From assembly GCA_003212395.1 (NCBI GenBank), contig QCPU01000003.1:1-64000 (forward strand): 64,000 nt of DNA, in the 5' to 3' direction. Positions 31,101 through 40,188 of this stretch are shown in pieces. Below the pieces are notes generated by a model. That model made no database searches and had not been told where the DNA came from. It saw only the letters and a list, made by a program, of their open reading frames with translations. The translations under genes were made by a program, and so were the position numbers. Each line of letters begins with the position of its first letter. Within the stretch, counting starts at the first letter, position 1. The DNA comes from Prochlorococcus sp. AG-442-B03 (GTDB lineage: Bacteria; Cyanobacteriota; Cyanobacteriia; PCC-6307; Cyanobiaceae).

Positions 31101-31788
31101 TGAGGAATTGAACTTTCATCAAATCGATACATCTTTGGCTTTTAAAGTGAAAGATGCGATTTTGAGAATTATAAATTTATCTTTAGGAAGTGAATTACAA
31201 AATAAGAAACTAGTTGATATTCCAAATGAATACTTAATTAAGGAGCTTAAATATGATTTAACTCTATCTTATGAAGGTAGAAATATTAATTCTCATGATA
31301 TATCAAAATGCTTTCTTTTAGATCAAGAATATGAATTTGGTGAAGAATATGCAAATAAAATAAATGATCTTCAAATTATGAATAAAGGCTTTCATTCAGG
31401 ATGTATTGATTGTGTTTTTCCTGTTGGTAATAAATTAGAAGATAGTAAATGGTGGGTAATTGATTGGAAAAGTAATTTTATTTCTGGGATTGATAATAGT
31501 GATTGTTTACCAAGAAACTATAACTATGAAAATATGAGAAATGAAATGATTAAACATCATTATCCATTACAATCTCATCTTTATTTATTAGCATTGCACA
31601 GATTATTAAAGTGGCGACTTAAAAATTATCAACCACAAAAACATCTAGGAGGATATATTTATTTGTTTTTAAAGGGATTGCCAGATTATGAATTATTTGA
31701 AAAATCTAATTCCCGAGACATATCTCCCGGTGTTTTTATTGGCAAAGCACCTTTAAAGAGAATTAATTATTTAGATAACCTTTTTTAG
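28162..31788 (+). CDS. recB: Exodeoxyribonuclease V subunit RecB
   Basis: A 1208-residue protein, UvrD-type helicase plus nuclease. Walker A ASAGTGKS at residues 17-24; FNDLI and LVDEFQDTDNTQW (motif II); GDPKQAIYKFRGGDIETY; DNYRSSKKL (motif IV); STIHSSKGLEFEIV (motif V); YVALTRSKYKL (motif VI). C-terminal nuclease part with HSGCIDCVF and WWVIDWKSNF (catalytic D...D.K). It resects double-strand breaks with RecC and RecD. It is directly followed by recD (1 base). Confidence 0.95.
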   Translation: MDINQIKLDNKFKLVEASAGTGKSFTLAHLVLRNVLEKKIKPDEILLLSFTKNTCSELRDKILLRFQDLKLYLQNHNESKIDNTLKNWYLEFKENEKSKEKTISEIDNFVNEIYKLQVTTFHSFCNNIIDEYSIEIGVNQDRCIENNIDNLYKDVIDNLWIDDFLNLNPELISAVNKKKISSRFGTRINKSFFVGILKNIDQENICKLQINNKYKISDLNNYFNDFFYLNWNEFCVEWNKKGNELFLQLIKLGKLIKESGGKSQIYAANPRNDKFNQIICWIEEINKKLNSKNMIDCLYDISKDDLLSKYFYNESISREINKHNIKLDFTKFNLLQDKIYKIKEGFYTEFVRIFTQLAYIKLIELKKSFSIFNFNDLIKTVENKFIDSEMSNSITLSKIQKRFKCVLVDEFQDTDNTQWNLIKKFFNTENHFLLCVGDPKQAIYKFRGGDIETYLDARSNAIEVFSLTDNYRSSKKLIDVLNKLYKNGLKQSKLNYRKLTSRINENINSEFKFKDVFEIVEFSKKETDIDDLVTHYIVNFILNNKEIDINKIAILTLNNSQCLDFKKKLNQFNLPCKIQNKQNIFDTEASSLLFLFIECLLNPRFLKNITLLAASKFIEIELEELLNDGISNNLEILINKCITWSQELREKGFLNIVNELIINYNSSSIIQDLDLNSNLFQLSEIVEIELMNNDFNLNKVLNWYKNQLDHILRNCTGEDFLTKDYNLQNGINISTIHSSKGLEFEIVLCPYLSIISNKSNKIKGPIWKSNIDRNIYINISNNYVKVEKFKLIEEEDLFKESERLIYVALTRSKYKLIVFNDLEDTNNILNNDLLNNLENINIYKSTFEDRIEEEKIKEIFAKFHTNQLNNNLWKIDNVNKKISKEFNSDQFISYSSYSSWISKDKNIDVLINQYKDYKDNISIIKESNFKKSSNYPNYFSYPNPLSDFPKGTIAGTCLHKIIEKFQFRNNSNQELINLIIEELNFHQIDTSLAFKVKDAILRIINLSLGSELQNKKLVDIPNEYLIKELKYDLTLSYEGRNINSHDISKCFLLDQEYEFGEEYANKINDLQIMNKGFHSGCIDCVFPVGNKLEDSKWWVIDWKSNFISGIDNSDCLPRNYNYENMRNEMIKHHYPLQSHLYLLALHRLLKWRLKNYQPQKHLGGYIYLFLKGLPDYELFEKSNSRDISPGVFIGKAPLKRINYLDNLF

Positions 31789-31789
31789 A

Positions 31790-33493
31790 ATGACTAAAAT
31801 TAATAAGGATATTGAAAAGTTCCAATATGATCATATATTTAATTTAATCTTGGGTATTTTCAAATTCAATGAAAAAAAATATGGAAATTTCGTAAAAGAT
31901 GCAATAAGAATTTTATTAGATTTTGAAAAAAATGGTGAAACTATTATTGATGTAGATAATAGTTTAATAATATTTGAATTATTAGAAGATGGCTGGCCAA
32001 ATAAACATATAGATGTTCTAAAAAATATAGGCTTGATAGGTTACCCTAATTCTCCATTCGTATTGGTAAATAGAAAATTATCCCTATCAAAATGGTCAGA
32101 AAAGATAGAAAGAGTTATGAATTTATTTTTAAAAAAAATAGATAACGATAATTTAATGAACTCGATAATTTATAAAGATGATAATAAAATTGATCAAATT
32201 AAAAATATATTTAAATATTCAAACTTAGTTTTCCTTCAAGGAGGACCTGGTACGGGTAAAACCACTTTAATAATAAATTTAATACTAGAACTCCTTCGAA
32301 TTGATAACTTTTTAAATATTGGTTTGTCTGCTCCAACGGGTAAAGCTACAGCTCGTCTAAAAGAAGCTCTTAATGATAAAAAAAATATTTCCTTTAGCAA
32401 ATTTCTAGACCAAATAGAATTTCAAACTTTACATAGATGGATTTTAAATTCTCAAAATAAATCTCTTAAGTTGAAATTTAAAATAAAAGAACTTGATATT
32501 TTTATAATTGATGAAATGTCAATGGTTAATATCGATTTGATTGAATCAGTTTTAAGTTTACTAGCAAAGGACTGTAAAATTATTTTAGTTGGAGATAAAA
32601 ATCAATTGTCTCCAGTAAATAACTGTTCTATCTGGAATTATTTGTTTGAATATGGTGAAAATAGTTCAATTAAATCTTCTGTAGTAAATTTAGAGAAAAC
32701 TTATAGATATATTGGAGATATAGCATTAATTAGTAGTTTAATATTTAATAAAGATTGCTCTTTACTAAATCAAAAGATAAAAGAATTAGAAAAAGATAAC
32801 AATTCAAAAGAAGTTACTATTTCAAAAAGTAGAGAAAAAGATATTCCAAAAGATCTATTTTTTTCGATTACAAGTCATCTAAATAAGTTAAATCTTTCAA
32901 CTTCAAATTTAAGTAAAAAAAAATATATATTTGATGAGGGTGTTGATAATTTATTGCCTAATGAAAAAGATTTAGTAGATAAGATATTTCTGGATTTGCA
33001 AAGTCACTTGATTTTATGTGAAAAAAATTCTGGAATATGGAGTGTTGAATATTTGAATGAAATTATTTTTGGTCAAAAAAAACCATATGATCTTAAAACT
33101 CTTAACGAGGGTGTTCCCATAATGTGCACTAAAAATAATAATGAAATTGGATTGTCAAATGGGGATATTGGAGTAATTATAGGTTTAAAAAATAAAAGAA
33201 AATATCTTTTTAGAAAATTTAATGATAATAACGAAGAAATTATCGCATTAATTGATCCATCTAATTTAGAAAATGTTGTGCCAGCAATAGCAATAACTAT
33301 ACATAAATCTCAAGGAAGTGAATCTGAGAAAGTAAGCATTTTGTGGTCACAAAAATATAGAAGAAATCAATATGCTCTAAAAGAAAAAAAAGATTGTGAA
33401 AATATCTTTTGCAGAGATAATTTTGAAAGAAGGTTATTTTATACTGCGGTCACAAGAGCGAAAAAATTTCTAGATATATATTATTTAAATTAA
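31790..33493 (+). CDS. recD: Exodeoxyribonuclease V subunit RecD
   Basis: A 567-residue helicase of superfamily 1. Walker A GPGTGKTT at residues 152-159, IIDEMSMVN (Walker B), VGDKNQLSPV, and late motifs AITIHKSQGSESEKVSIL and FYTAVTRAKKFLDI. The 5'-3' motor of RecBCD. The N-terminal domain is shorter than in E. coli RecD and poorly conserved. Last gene of the cluster; the 138-base gap after it separates deaD. Confidence 0.93.
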   Translation: MTKINKDIEKFQYDHIFNLILGIFKFNEKKYGNFVKDAIRILLDFEKNGETIIDVDNSLIIFELLEDGWPNKHIDVLKNIGLIGYPNSPFVLVNRKLSLSKWSEKIERVMNLFLKKIDNDNLMNSIIYKDDNKIDQIKNIFKYSNLVFLQGGPGTGKTTLIINLILELLRIDNFLNIGLSAPTGKATARLKEALNDKKNISFSKFLDQIEFQTLHRWILNSQNKSLKLKFKIKELDIFIIDEMSMVNIDLIESVLSLLAKDCKIILVGDKNQLSPVNNCSIWNYLFEYGENSSIKSSVVNLEKTYRYIGDIALISSLIFNKDCSLLNQKIKELEKDNNSKEVTISKSREKDIPKDLFFSITSHLNKLNLSTSNLSKKKYIFDEGVDNLLPNEKDLVDKIFLDLQSHLILCEKNSGIWSVEYLNEIIFGQKKPYDLKTLNEGVPIMCTKNNNEIGLSNGDIGVIIGLKNKRKYLFRKFNDNNEEIIALIDPSNLENVVPAIAITIHKSQGSESEKVSILWSQKYRRNQYALKEKKDCENIFCRDNFERRLFYTAVTRAKKFLDIYYLN

Positions 33494-33631
33494 ATCTTAT
33501 TTTTGAGAAATTATTAAGATCTTAACCCCAAGATGTTAGATTAATGATTCGGCTCTGTCAGGCTAGTCAACAATTCAAGTCAATTTAGATATTTGTTGAA
33601 TGCCTAATCAGAAGATTATTAGGCAATTAAA

Positions 33632-35413
33632 ATGGCTTTAAAAAAAGATAGTAACTCTCTTGATAGTGACCAGGAAAAATCTCATAATGAAGATGCTTCC
33701 CTGCTCGAGTTAAAGAACTTAGAGAACAAAAAAGAAATTGAATCTCAACCATTGGAAGTATCGCAAGTAAATGATAATGAGAATGGATTTATTGATTTTG
33801 GGTTTAATCAATCTATCTTAAATTCGTTAAGAAATAAAGGATATAAAAAACCAACTCCCATCCAAAAAGCAGCAATTCCGGAACTAATGTTAGGCAGAGA
33901 TTTACTAGGCCAAGCACAAACAGGAACAGGAAAGACCGCAGCTTTCGCATTACCATTAATAGAAAAACTTGCAGATAATAAAGAATTAAATGCCAAAGTT
34001 TTAGTTATGACTCCTACAAGAGAATTAGCAACTCAAGTGGCAGAATCTTTTAAAAGTTATAGTTCTGAATCTAGTAATTTTAAGACGGTTGCTATATATG
34101 GAGGTACCGACTATCGAAATCAAATTTCTGCATTGAAAAGAAAAGTTGACGTAGTAGTTGGGACCCCTGGCCGAATAATGGATCATATCAGGCAGGGAAC
34201 TTTTAAAATTAAAGACATAAATTGTCTTGTTTTAGATGAGGCAGATGAAATGTTAAATATGGGTTTTCTTGAAGATATTGAATGGATAATAGATCAACTT
34301 CCGGAAAATAAGCAGATGGTATTGTTTTCAGCAACAATGCCTAGTGAGATTAGAAACATAGCAAAAAAATATCTAAATGATCCCGCCGAAATATTAATAA
34401 AAAGTGTCAAAAAAGAAACTCAATTAATCTCGCAAAAATTTCTATATGTACAAAGGCATCATAAGTTAGATGCTTTAAAAAGAGTATTAGAACTTAATAA
34501 CGAGGGAGTAATAATTTTTGTGAGGACAAAGCTACTTACTACTTCAATAGCTGAAGCTTTAGAGAATTCAGGTCATACTGTGGCAGTACTTAATGGAGAT
34601 ATACCTCAAAATCAAAGAGAAAATACTGTAGATAGATTAAAAAAAGGATTTATTAATATCCTTGTTGCGACTGATGTCGCAGCTAGAGGATTAGATGTTG
34701 AGAGGATAAAACTTGTTGTTAATTACGATTTTCCCTTTGATAAGGAAACATATACTCATAGAATTGGAAGAACAGGAAGGGCAGGTAGATCAGGAGAAGC
34801 AATTCTATTTGTTAATCAAAGAGAAAAACATTTTCTAAGAAACTTAGAAAACTCAACAAGAACTAAGATTGAAGAAATTAACATACCAAGTAATAAAATA
34901 ATAAATGAAAAAAGGATGGAGAAACTTATAGAGAATGTTAATGTGAGTTCTATAGCTAAAGATGAAAATGAAGAAAATAAAGCTTTGATTATTGATGTAC
35001 TAGATAATTTAAAAGAAAAGTACTCTATGGATGACTCAAATATTGCAATGGCGGCGATTAATTTAGTAATAGGTAATAAATCATTTTTTGTTAATGAAGA
35101 TGATTCTTGGATTCATAAACAAAATAATACTGACCGAAATAGATCAAATAGAAATAGTAATAATCGTATGAGAAATTCAAATAGAAGAAATAATTATCAA
35201 AATGATTCTTTTGAAACCTACAAATTTAACTTTGGTAAATTTGATGGTGTTAGAATTGCAAATATTATATCCTCAATCTGTAATTCAACTAATATAAATG
35301 GTAGATCCATAGGTAAGATACAGATTTTTAATGATTACAGTTTGGTAGATTTACCCAGAGATCTGCATAGAGAAACAAAAAATAAATTAAAAAAAATTAA
35401 AATCAGAAACTAG
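33632..35413 (+). CDS. deaD: DEAD-box ATP-dependent RNA helicase (DeaD/CsdA type)
   Basis: A 593-residue protein. Q motif (FGFNQSILNSLRNKGYKKPTPIQ), Walker A AQTGTGKT at 95-102, PTRELATQ, GTPGR, DEAD (LVLDEADEMLNMGF), SAT, VATDVAARGLDV and HRIGRTGRAG. After the core come a low-complexity Asn/Arg stretch (RNRSNRNSNNR) and a DbpA-type RNA-binding domain (KFDGVRIANIISSICN...VDLPRD). Likely roles are cold response, mRNA turnover and ribosome assembly. Confidence 0.95.
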   Translation: MALKKDSNSLDSDQEKSHNEDASLLELKNLENKKEIESQPLEVSQVNDNENGFIDFGFNQSILNSLRNKGYKKPTPIQKAAIPELMLGRDLLGQAQTGTGKTAAFALPLIEKLADNKELNAKVLVMTPTRELATQVAESFKSYSSESSNFKTVAIYGGTDYRNQISALKRKVDVVVGTPGRIMDHIRQGTFKIKDINCLVLDEADEMLNMGFLEDIEWIIDQLPENKQMVLFSATMPSEIRNIAKKYLNDPAEILIKSVKKETQLISQKFLYVQRHHKLDALKRVLELNNEGVIIFVRTKLLTTSIAEALENSGHTVAVLNGDIPQNQRENTVDRLKKGFINILVATDVAARGLDVERIKLVVNYDFPFDKETYTHRIGRTGRAGRSGEAILFVNQREKHFLRNLENSTRTKIEEINIPSNKIINEKRMEKLIENVNVSSIAKDENEENKALIIDVLDNLKEKYSMDDSNIAMAAINLVIGNKSFFVNEDDSWIHKQNNTDRNRSNRNSNNRMRNSNRRNNYQNDSFETYKFNFGKFDGVRIANIISSICNSTNINGRSIGKIQIFNDYSLVDLPRDLHRETKNKLKKIKIRN

Positions 35414-35422
35414 GCATAGAGA

Positions 35423-35716
35423 ATGAAAGCTAGCAAATATAAATTCTTTATTTTTGTGAATCTGATAATCCTATTCAACTCTTTTAATAGTTATTGTCTA
35501 GCTCAAAAGAAACACAATTCAATTATAAAATTATTTTGTCTTCAGAGTGTCAAAGAGGAGATGTTGAAAGCAGAAATGGTATATAGTGAAGAAATTGCGA
35601 ATAAAACTTGTGATTGTTACTACAAAGAATTTATACAAACTTCAAGTCATCAAGATGCAAAAACAAAATGTAAATTAGAAACTAAAGAAAATTTAAATCA
35701 TAATAGAAAAATTTAA
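35423..35716 (+). CDS. Small secreted Cys-containing protein (hypothetical)
   Basis: A 97-residue protein with a signal-like N-terminus (KFFIFVNLIILFNSFNSYCLA) and a mature part of about 70 residues with Cys in LFCLQS, KTCDCYY and TKCKLE; these four could form two disulfides. Similar layouts are seen in small marine cyanobacterial exported proteins, but no family is recognised. It lies between deaD (9 bases) and the ABC transporter (10 bases), probably one transcript. Confidence 0.6.
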   Translation: MKASKYKFFIFVNLIILFNSFNSYCLAQKKHNSIIKLFCLQSVKEEMLKAEMVYSEEIANKTCDCYYKEFIQTSSHQDAKTKCKLETKENLNHNRKI

Positions 35717-35726
35717 TTGTTAATTT

Positions 35727-37499
35727 ATGAGGTCTAAGAACAATCAAAATCCAATAATTAGACTTTATTTAAATCTGATTGAAGAAAGAAGGTTACTATT
35801 TTTTGCTTTTCTTAGTTCCATAATTAATAAAATATTAGATTTAGCTCCCCCTGTAATAATTGGTCTTGCAGTTGATATCGTTGTAAAGGAACAGAATTCA
35901 TGGATTGCGGGTTTTGGGATAAAAGAAGTTCCAGCACAATTGATTTTTCTTGCATTTGCTTCAGGAATAGTTTGGTCTGGTGAATCCTCCTTTGAATATT
36001 TATATTCGATTTTATGGAGAAATTTGGCTCAGCTATCGCAACATAAATTAAGAATTAAAGCTTATGAGCATATCCAGGAATTAGATATGGATTTTTTTGA
36101 AAATGATAATACTGGAAGACTATTATCTATTTTGAATGATGATATAAATCAACTCGAGAGATTTTTAGACCAAGGGGCTAACCAGATTATTCAGTTATTT
36201 ATAACCGTTTTAATAATTGGGGGTACTATGATTTTTGTCGCTCCAAAAATCGCTTTATTTGCCTTCTTTCCTATACCAATCATATTTTTAGGATCAATTA
36301 AATTTCAAAGGAAGCTTGCTCCAAAATATAGAGACGTTAGAAATAAAGCTGGACTGTTGGCTTCAAGACTTAACAATAATTTAAGTGGAATTCTAACCAT
36401 AAAAAGTTTTACTAAAGAAAAATGGGAACTAAATAGATTAAATAAAGAAAGTCTCGATTATCAAAGAAGTAATAAGGCTGCCATAAAATTATCTTCTGCT
36501 TTTATACCCCTTATAAGATTTGCAATTTTATTTGCTTTTATAGCGATTCTATTAATTGGAGGTTTCCAAGCTTGGAATAAGACACTTGATGTAGGAACGT
36601 ATAGTTTTTTAGTTTTTATTACACAAAGACTATTATGGCCTTTAACTACTTTGGGGCATGTTTTAGATGATTTTCAGAGATCTATGGCTTCAATAGATAG
36701 AGTAATTGATCTCATAGATACGCCTATAAAAATAAAAGATGGAAAAATAAAAATTGAACCTAAAGATATCAAAGGAGAAATTATTTTTAATAGTGTAAAT
36801 TTTAATTATCCTGAACGAGACTTAACTTTAAAAAACATAAATTTTAAAATTCAAAATAACTCAACATTAGGAATTGTTGGTTTAACAGGTTCTGGAAAAA
36901 GTACAATAATAAAACTACTACTTAGGATTTATGATAGTAACAATGGGTCAATAACCTTGGATGGCATTTCTATTAAAGAAATAAATTTGAGGGATTTAAG
37001 AAAGTGTATTTCTTTAGTAAGTCAAGAAACTTATTTATTTCATGGCAGTGTACAAGAAAATATTGCCTATGGGGCAATCAACCCAAGTCTTAAAGATATC
37101 ATTAAAGCTTCAAAGATTGCGGAAGCTCATAAATTTATTGAACAATTGCCAAAAGGTTATAAAACCATAGTGGGAGAAAGAGGCCAAAGGCTCTCAGGAG
37201 GTCAACGCCAAAGAATCGCCTTGGCTAGAGCTGTTTTAAAGGATGCTCCAATATTAATATTAGATGAGGCTACAGCCTCAGTTGATAATGAAACAGAGGC
37301 TTTAATTCAAAAATCATTATCTAAAATCACAAAAGAAAGAACCACTATAGTAATAGCTCATAGATTAAGCACTATAAAAAATGCAGATAATATTATTGTT
37401 ATTGATAAAGGTAAAATAATCGAGACCGGCAAACATCAAAATCTATTAGATCAGGATAAAACATATGCAGATTTGTGGAATGTTCAAGTAGGCATCTAA
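35727..37499 (+). CDS. ABC exporter, fused permease and ATPase
   Basis: A 590-residue half-transporter of the MsbA/lipid or multidrug type. Six membrane helices in residues about 20-315, then the ATPase domain with Walker A GLTGSGKST, Q loop, signature LSGGQRQRIALARA, Walker B ILILDEATASVD and H loop (IAHRLSTI). It works as a homodimer. The substrate cannot be read from the sequence. Length is normal. Confidence 0.9.
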   Translation: MRSKNNQNPIIRLYLNLIEERRLLFFAFLSSIINKILDLAPPVIIGLAVDIVVKEQNSWIAGFGIKEVPAQLIFLAFASGIVWSGESSFEYLYSILWRNLAQLSQHKLRIKAYEHIQELDMDFFENDNTGRLLSILNDDINQLERFLDQGANQIIQLFITVLIIGGTMIFVAPKIALFAFFPIPIIFLGSIKFQRKLAPKYRDVRNKAGLLASRLNNNLSGILTIKSFTKEKWELNRLNKESLDYQRSNKAAIKLSSAFIPLIRFAILFAFIAILLIGGFQAWNKTLDVGTYSFLVFITQRLLWPLTTLGHVLDDFQRSMASIDRVIDLIDTPIKIKDGKIKIEPKDIKGEIIFNSVNFNYPERDLTLKNINFKIQNNSTLGIVGLTGSGKSTIIKLLLRIYDSNNGSITLDGISIKEINLRDLRKCISLVSQETYLFHGSVQENIAYGAINPSLKDIIKASKIAEAHKFIEQLPKGYKTIVGERGQRLSGGQRQRIALARAVLKDAPILILDEATASVDNETEALIQKSLSKITKERTTIVIAHRLSTIKNADNIIVIDKGKIIETGKHQNLLDQDKTYADLWNVQVGI

Positions 37500-37516
37500 T
37501 TTAGATTTTCTAGAAA

Positions 37517-38074
37517 CTATATTAGAAAGTTAAATGAATTAATTACATTACTAAACATTCCATCAACTTTATTCCATCTCTCTTCATTTGTTCCTACAGC
37601 AAATGTATAAAGTGTTCCTCTATCAATTACTACCGTAGCTAATTCGTGTCTGGCCTGTTCATTTAAATTTAACTCATACTCCAAATCATAGAAAATATGA
37701 TTGGATGCCTCCCTCTTATTGGCATTTATAAGTTTTACCTTTCTACCTGAACCTTCAGGTGCAATGACTTTATCAATTAATGTTTGACCTACTTCACTTG
37801 GGCTTCCTAATTGCTCTAATTGAACCTGTTTATTTACATCAGAAATTACTAAACTTAAGGTCTCATTACTATTGATTAAATCATGATAAATAATTTCAGG
37901 TCCTCCATCTACTTTTACTCTAGTCCATCCTGTTGGATACAAAAAGGCATATCTTCCATCGGGACTTTGATAAGCTTCTAATCCTGCATTGAGTCCTCCG
38001 CTACACGCGCTAAGTGTAAAACACAAAAAAATCAAAAATAAATATTTGAAAGGGTTAAATTTAATATTTTTCAT
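37517..38074 (-). CDS. psbP: PSII assembly lipoprotein CyanoP (PsbP-like)
   Basis: A 185-residue protein. Lipoprotein signal with lipobox LSAC, Cys24 as lipid site. The PsbP fold follows: YQSPDGRYAFLYPTGWTRVKV, VISDVNKQVQLEQLGSPSEVGQTL, and a C-terminal block DRGTLYTFAVGTNEERW. In cyanobacteria PsbP is attached to the lumenal side of the thylakoid and helps PSII assembly; it is not the stoichiometric subunit of plants. It converges on the ABC gene (17 bases apart). Confidence 0.92.
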   Translation of the reverse strand: MKNIKFNPFKYLFLIFLCFTLSACSGGLNAGLEAYQSPDGRYAFLYPTGWTRVKVDGGPEIIYHDLINSNETLSLVISDVNKQVQLEQLGSPSEVGQTLIDKVIAPEGSGRKVKLINANKREASNHIFYDLEYELNLNEQARHELATVVIDRGTLYTFAVGTNEERWNKVDGMFSNVINSFNFLI

Positions 38075-38177
38075 TTTGTTTGAAATTACTAACTAAAAAC
38101 ATAATAAGACATTAAAAGCAAACAATTATGGCAATTCAGAATTTTGCGTCTAAATTATTTCTAGAAATAGTTTAATT

Positions 38178-38777
38178 TTGATTACTTATACCAAACCACT
38201 TTCAAAATTAATTGGTCATTTTGAGAAATTTCCAGGGATAGGTCCAAGAACAGCTCAAAGATTAGCCTTGTTTATTTTAAAACAACCTGAAAGTGCAATA
38301 AGAGATTTTTCAAATGCATTGTTGGAAGCACGTAGTAATGTTGGTCGTTGTAAAAAATGCTTTAATTTGACTTCAGAAGATGAATGTGAAATTTGTAGAA
38401 ATATTGAAAGAAACCAAAAACTAATTTGTGTAGTTGCAGAAACAAAAGATTTACTTGCTTTAGAAAGAGCTAGGGAATTTAAAGGTGTCTACCACGTTAT
38501 TGGTGGTTTAATATCTCCAATGGATTCTGTTGGACCTGAACTATTAGAAATTAGAAGCCTAGTAGAACGAGTTAGTAAGTCTGAAGTAGATGAGATTATA
38601 TTGGCATTGACTCCAAGTGTTGAGGGAGATACAACAAGTCTTTATATAGGGAAATTGTTAACTCCTTTTACAAAAGTTACGAGGATTGCTTATGGTCTCC
38701 CAATGGGCAGTGAGCTTGAATATGTTGATGAAGTTACACTTGCTAGGGCTTTAGAAGGAAGAATAAAACTAAATTAG
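38178..38777 (+). CDS. recR: Recombination protein RecR
   Basis: A 199-residue protein. Helix-hairpin-helix at the N-terminus ([20 protein letters not shown]), four-Cys zinc finger (Cys 58, 61, 70, 73), Toprim domain ([15 protein letters not shown], and [16 protein letters not shown]), and the end [25 protein letters not shown]. It loads RecA with RecO/RecF in gap repair. The start is TTG at 38178. It precedes lipA by 2 bases. Confidence 0.95.
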   Translation: MITYTKPLSKLIGHFEKFPGIGPRTAQRLALFILKQPESAIRDFSNALLEARSNVGRCKKCFNLTSEDECEICRNIERNQKLICVVAETKDLLALERAREFKGVYHVIGGLISPMDSVGPELLEIRSLVERVSKSEVDEIILALTPSVEGDTTSLYIGKLLTPFTKVTRIAYGLPMGSELEYVDEVTLARALEGRIKLN

Positions 38778-38779
38778 AA

Positions 38780-39679
38780 ATGAGACAAAATAATCTAACT
38801 AAGCAAGAAAAAATCTTAAGACTCCCTTCTTGGATAAAATTTCCTATTAGTAAAGCTTCAGAGTTTGAAAAAATACAAACACTTATTAAAAAATCAAATA
38901 TTCATACAATTTGTGAAGAAGCAAGATGTCCAAATAGAGCAGAATGTTATGCCTCAGGAACAGCCACTTTTTTACTAGGTGGATCGATATGTTCTCGTTC
39001 TTGTGCTTTCTGTCAGGTCAATAAAGGAAGACCTAGTTCAATTAATATTGATGAATGTATACAAGTCGCTAAAGCAGTAAAAGTACTGAATTTAAAATAT
39101 GTTGTTTTAACATCAGTGGCTAGAGATGATCTCCATGATCATGGTGTAAGTTTGTTTATTTCTACAATTAATGAGATTAGAAAAATTGATTCAACAATAA
39201 AAATAGAGGTTTTGACTCCTGATTTATGGGGAGGGGGTAAAAATTTTGATGAAACTAATAATCTTCAAACAGAAAGATTGAAGATGATTTTAAAAAAAGA
39301 TCCAATTTGCTTTAATCATAATCTTGAAACTGTTGAAAGACTTCAAAAAGAAGTTAGGAAAGGTGCTAATTACAAAAAATCATTAAGTTTACTAAAAAAG
39401 TCAAAATTTTTTGCTCCTAATATTCAAACTAAATCTGGCATTATGTTAGGTCTTGGAGAAACACTGGATGAAATAAAACATACAATTTATGATCTTAAAA
39501 AAATAGACTGTGATCAAATTACAATCGGACAATATTTAAGGCCTTCATTAAATCATTTGGAAGTAAAGAAATATTGGGATCCATCAGAATTTGAATATTT
39601 ATATTGCTTCTCTAAGGAATTAGGATTCAAGAAAGTATCTTCTGGTCCCTTAGTTAGAAGTAGTTATCACGCTGGTTAA
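38780..39679 (+). CDS. lipA: Lipoyl synthase
   Basis: A 299-residue radical SAM enzyme that inserts two sulfurs into octanoyl groups. Auxiliary cluster cysteines C45, C50, C56 (CEEARCPNRAEC); radical SAM cluster CSRSCAFC (C71, C75, C78). The end SGPLVRSSYHA is the conserved region with the cluster-binding Ser. Length is normal. Its TAA overlaps the stop codon of the opposite gene at 39676. Confidence 0.96.
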   Translation: MRQNNLTKQEKILRLPSWIKFPISKASEFEKIQTLIKKSNIHTICEEARCPNRAECYASGTATFLLGGSICSRSCAFCQVNKGRPSSINIDECIQVAKAVKVLNLKYVVLTSVARDDLHDHGVSLFISTINEIRKIDSTIKIEVLTPDLWGGGKNFDETNNLQTERLKMILKKDPICFNHNLETVERLQKEVRKGANYKKSLSLLKKSKFFAPNIQTKSGIMLGLGETLDEIKHTIYDLKKIDCDQITIGQYLRPSLNHLEVKKYWDPSEFEYLYCFSKELGFKKVSSGPLVRSSYHAG

Positions 39680-40176
39680 CTATCTTTAATTAAAGATAGT
39701 TTCTTTTCAAGTTTTTTCAAAATCGAATTACATTCCCCGTTCATAAGTGTACCTGCACCTCCCCAGACCAATCTTAATAAAAGATCTCCTGGGTTAGAAC
39801 CAACTTCTTTAACAATTTGAAAGCCTATTAATTTGAAATATCTTACAAGTTTTTTACTATATCCTTCACTATCAAAAATAGCTAAAAGTCTTGCTTTGTT
39901 GCTTGATTTTTGTTCAATTGCCCAAGCCATAGACGTTGCCCATATTAATTCTGAAACATAAGCGGGTGCTTTACTAAGGATTCTTAATGTATCAAGCTGA
40001 ATACCTTGTTTATTTAAAAAAGTCCAACCTTTCATTTCGGCCCAAATCTTTATTATGTTATCTTTCTGCTCTGCTATAACGATTCTAAAAAAACATAATC
40101 CAAGAGTTTCTCTAACTTGAATCTTAATTAACAAACCTATATTACTTGCTAATTTTTCTAGTTCTTCAACTTTCAT
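39676..40176 (-). CDS. Conserved cyanobacterial protein of unknown function
   Basis: A 166-residue soluble protein. The middle (PAYVSELIWATSMAWAIEQKSSNKARLLAIFDSEGYSKKL, residues about 71-110) and the end RLVWGGAGTLMNGEC look conserved. The late part resembles an acetyltransferase-like fold seen in cyanobacterial hypotheticals (SxWxxxxxWGGAGxLMxG), but that comes only from my memory. It starts 12 bases after trhO in the same direction of transcription, so they may share an operon. Confidence 0.6.
   Translation of the reverse strand: MKVEELEKLASNIGLLIKIQVRETLGLCFFRIVIAEQKDNIIKIWAEMKGWTFLNKQGIQLDTLRILSKAPAYVSELIWATSMAWAIEQKSSNKARLLAIFDSEGYSKKLVRYFKLIGFQIVKEVGSNPGDLLLRLVWGGAGTLMNGECNSILKKLEKKLSLIKDS
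39678..39701. terminator. Perfect 24-base palindrome between convergent genes
   Basis: AACTATCTTTAATTAAAGATAGTT, 12-base arms, overlapping the ends of lipA and the leftward gene and followed on the plus strand by T-rich TTCTTTTC. Likely a bidirectional terminator that is also coding for the last residues of the leftward protein (LIKDS). Confidence 0.6.
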
Positions 40177-40188
40177 AATTTTGTAAAA

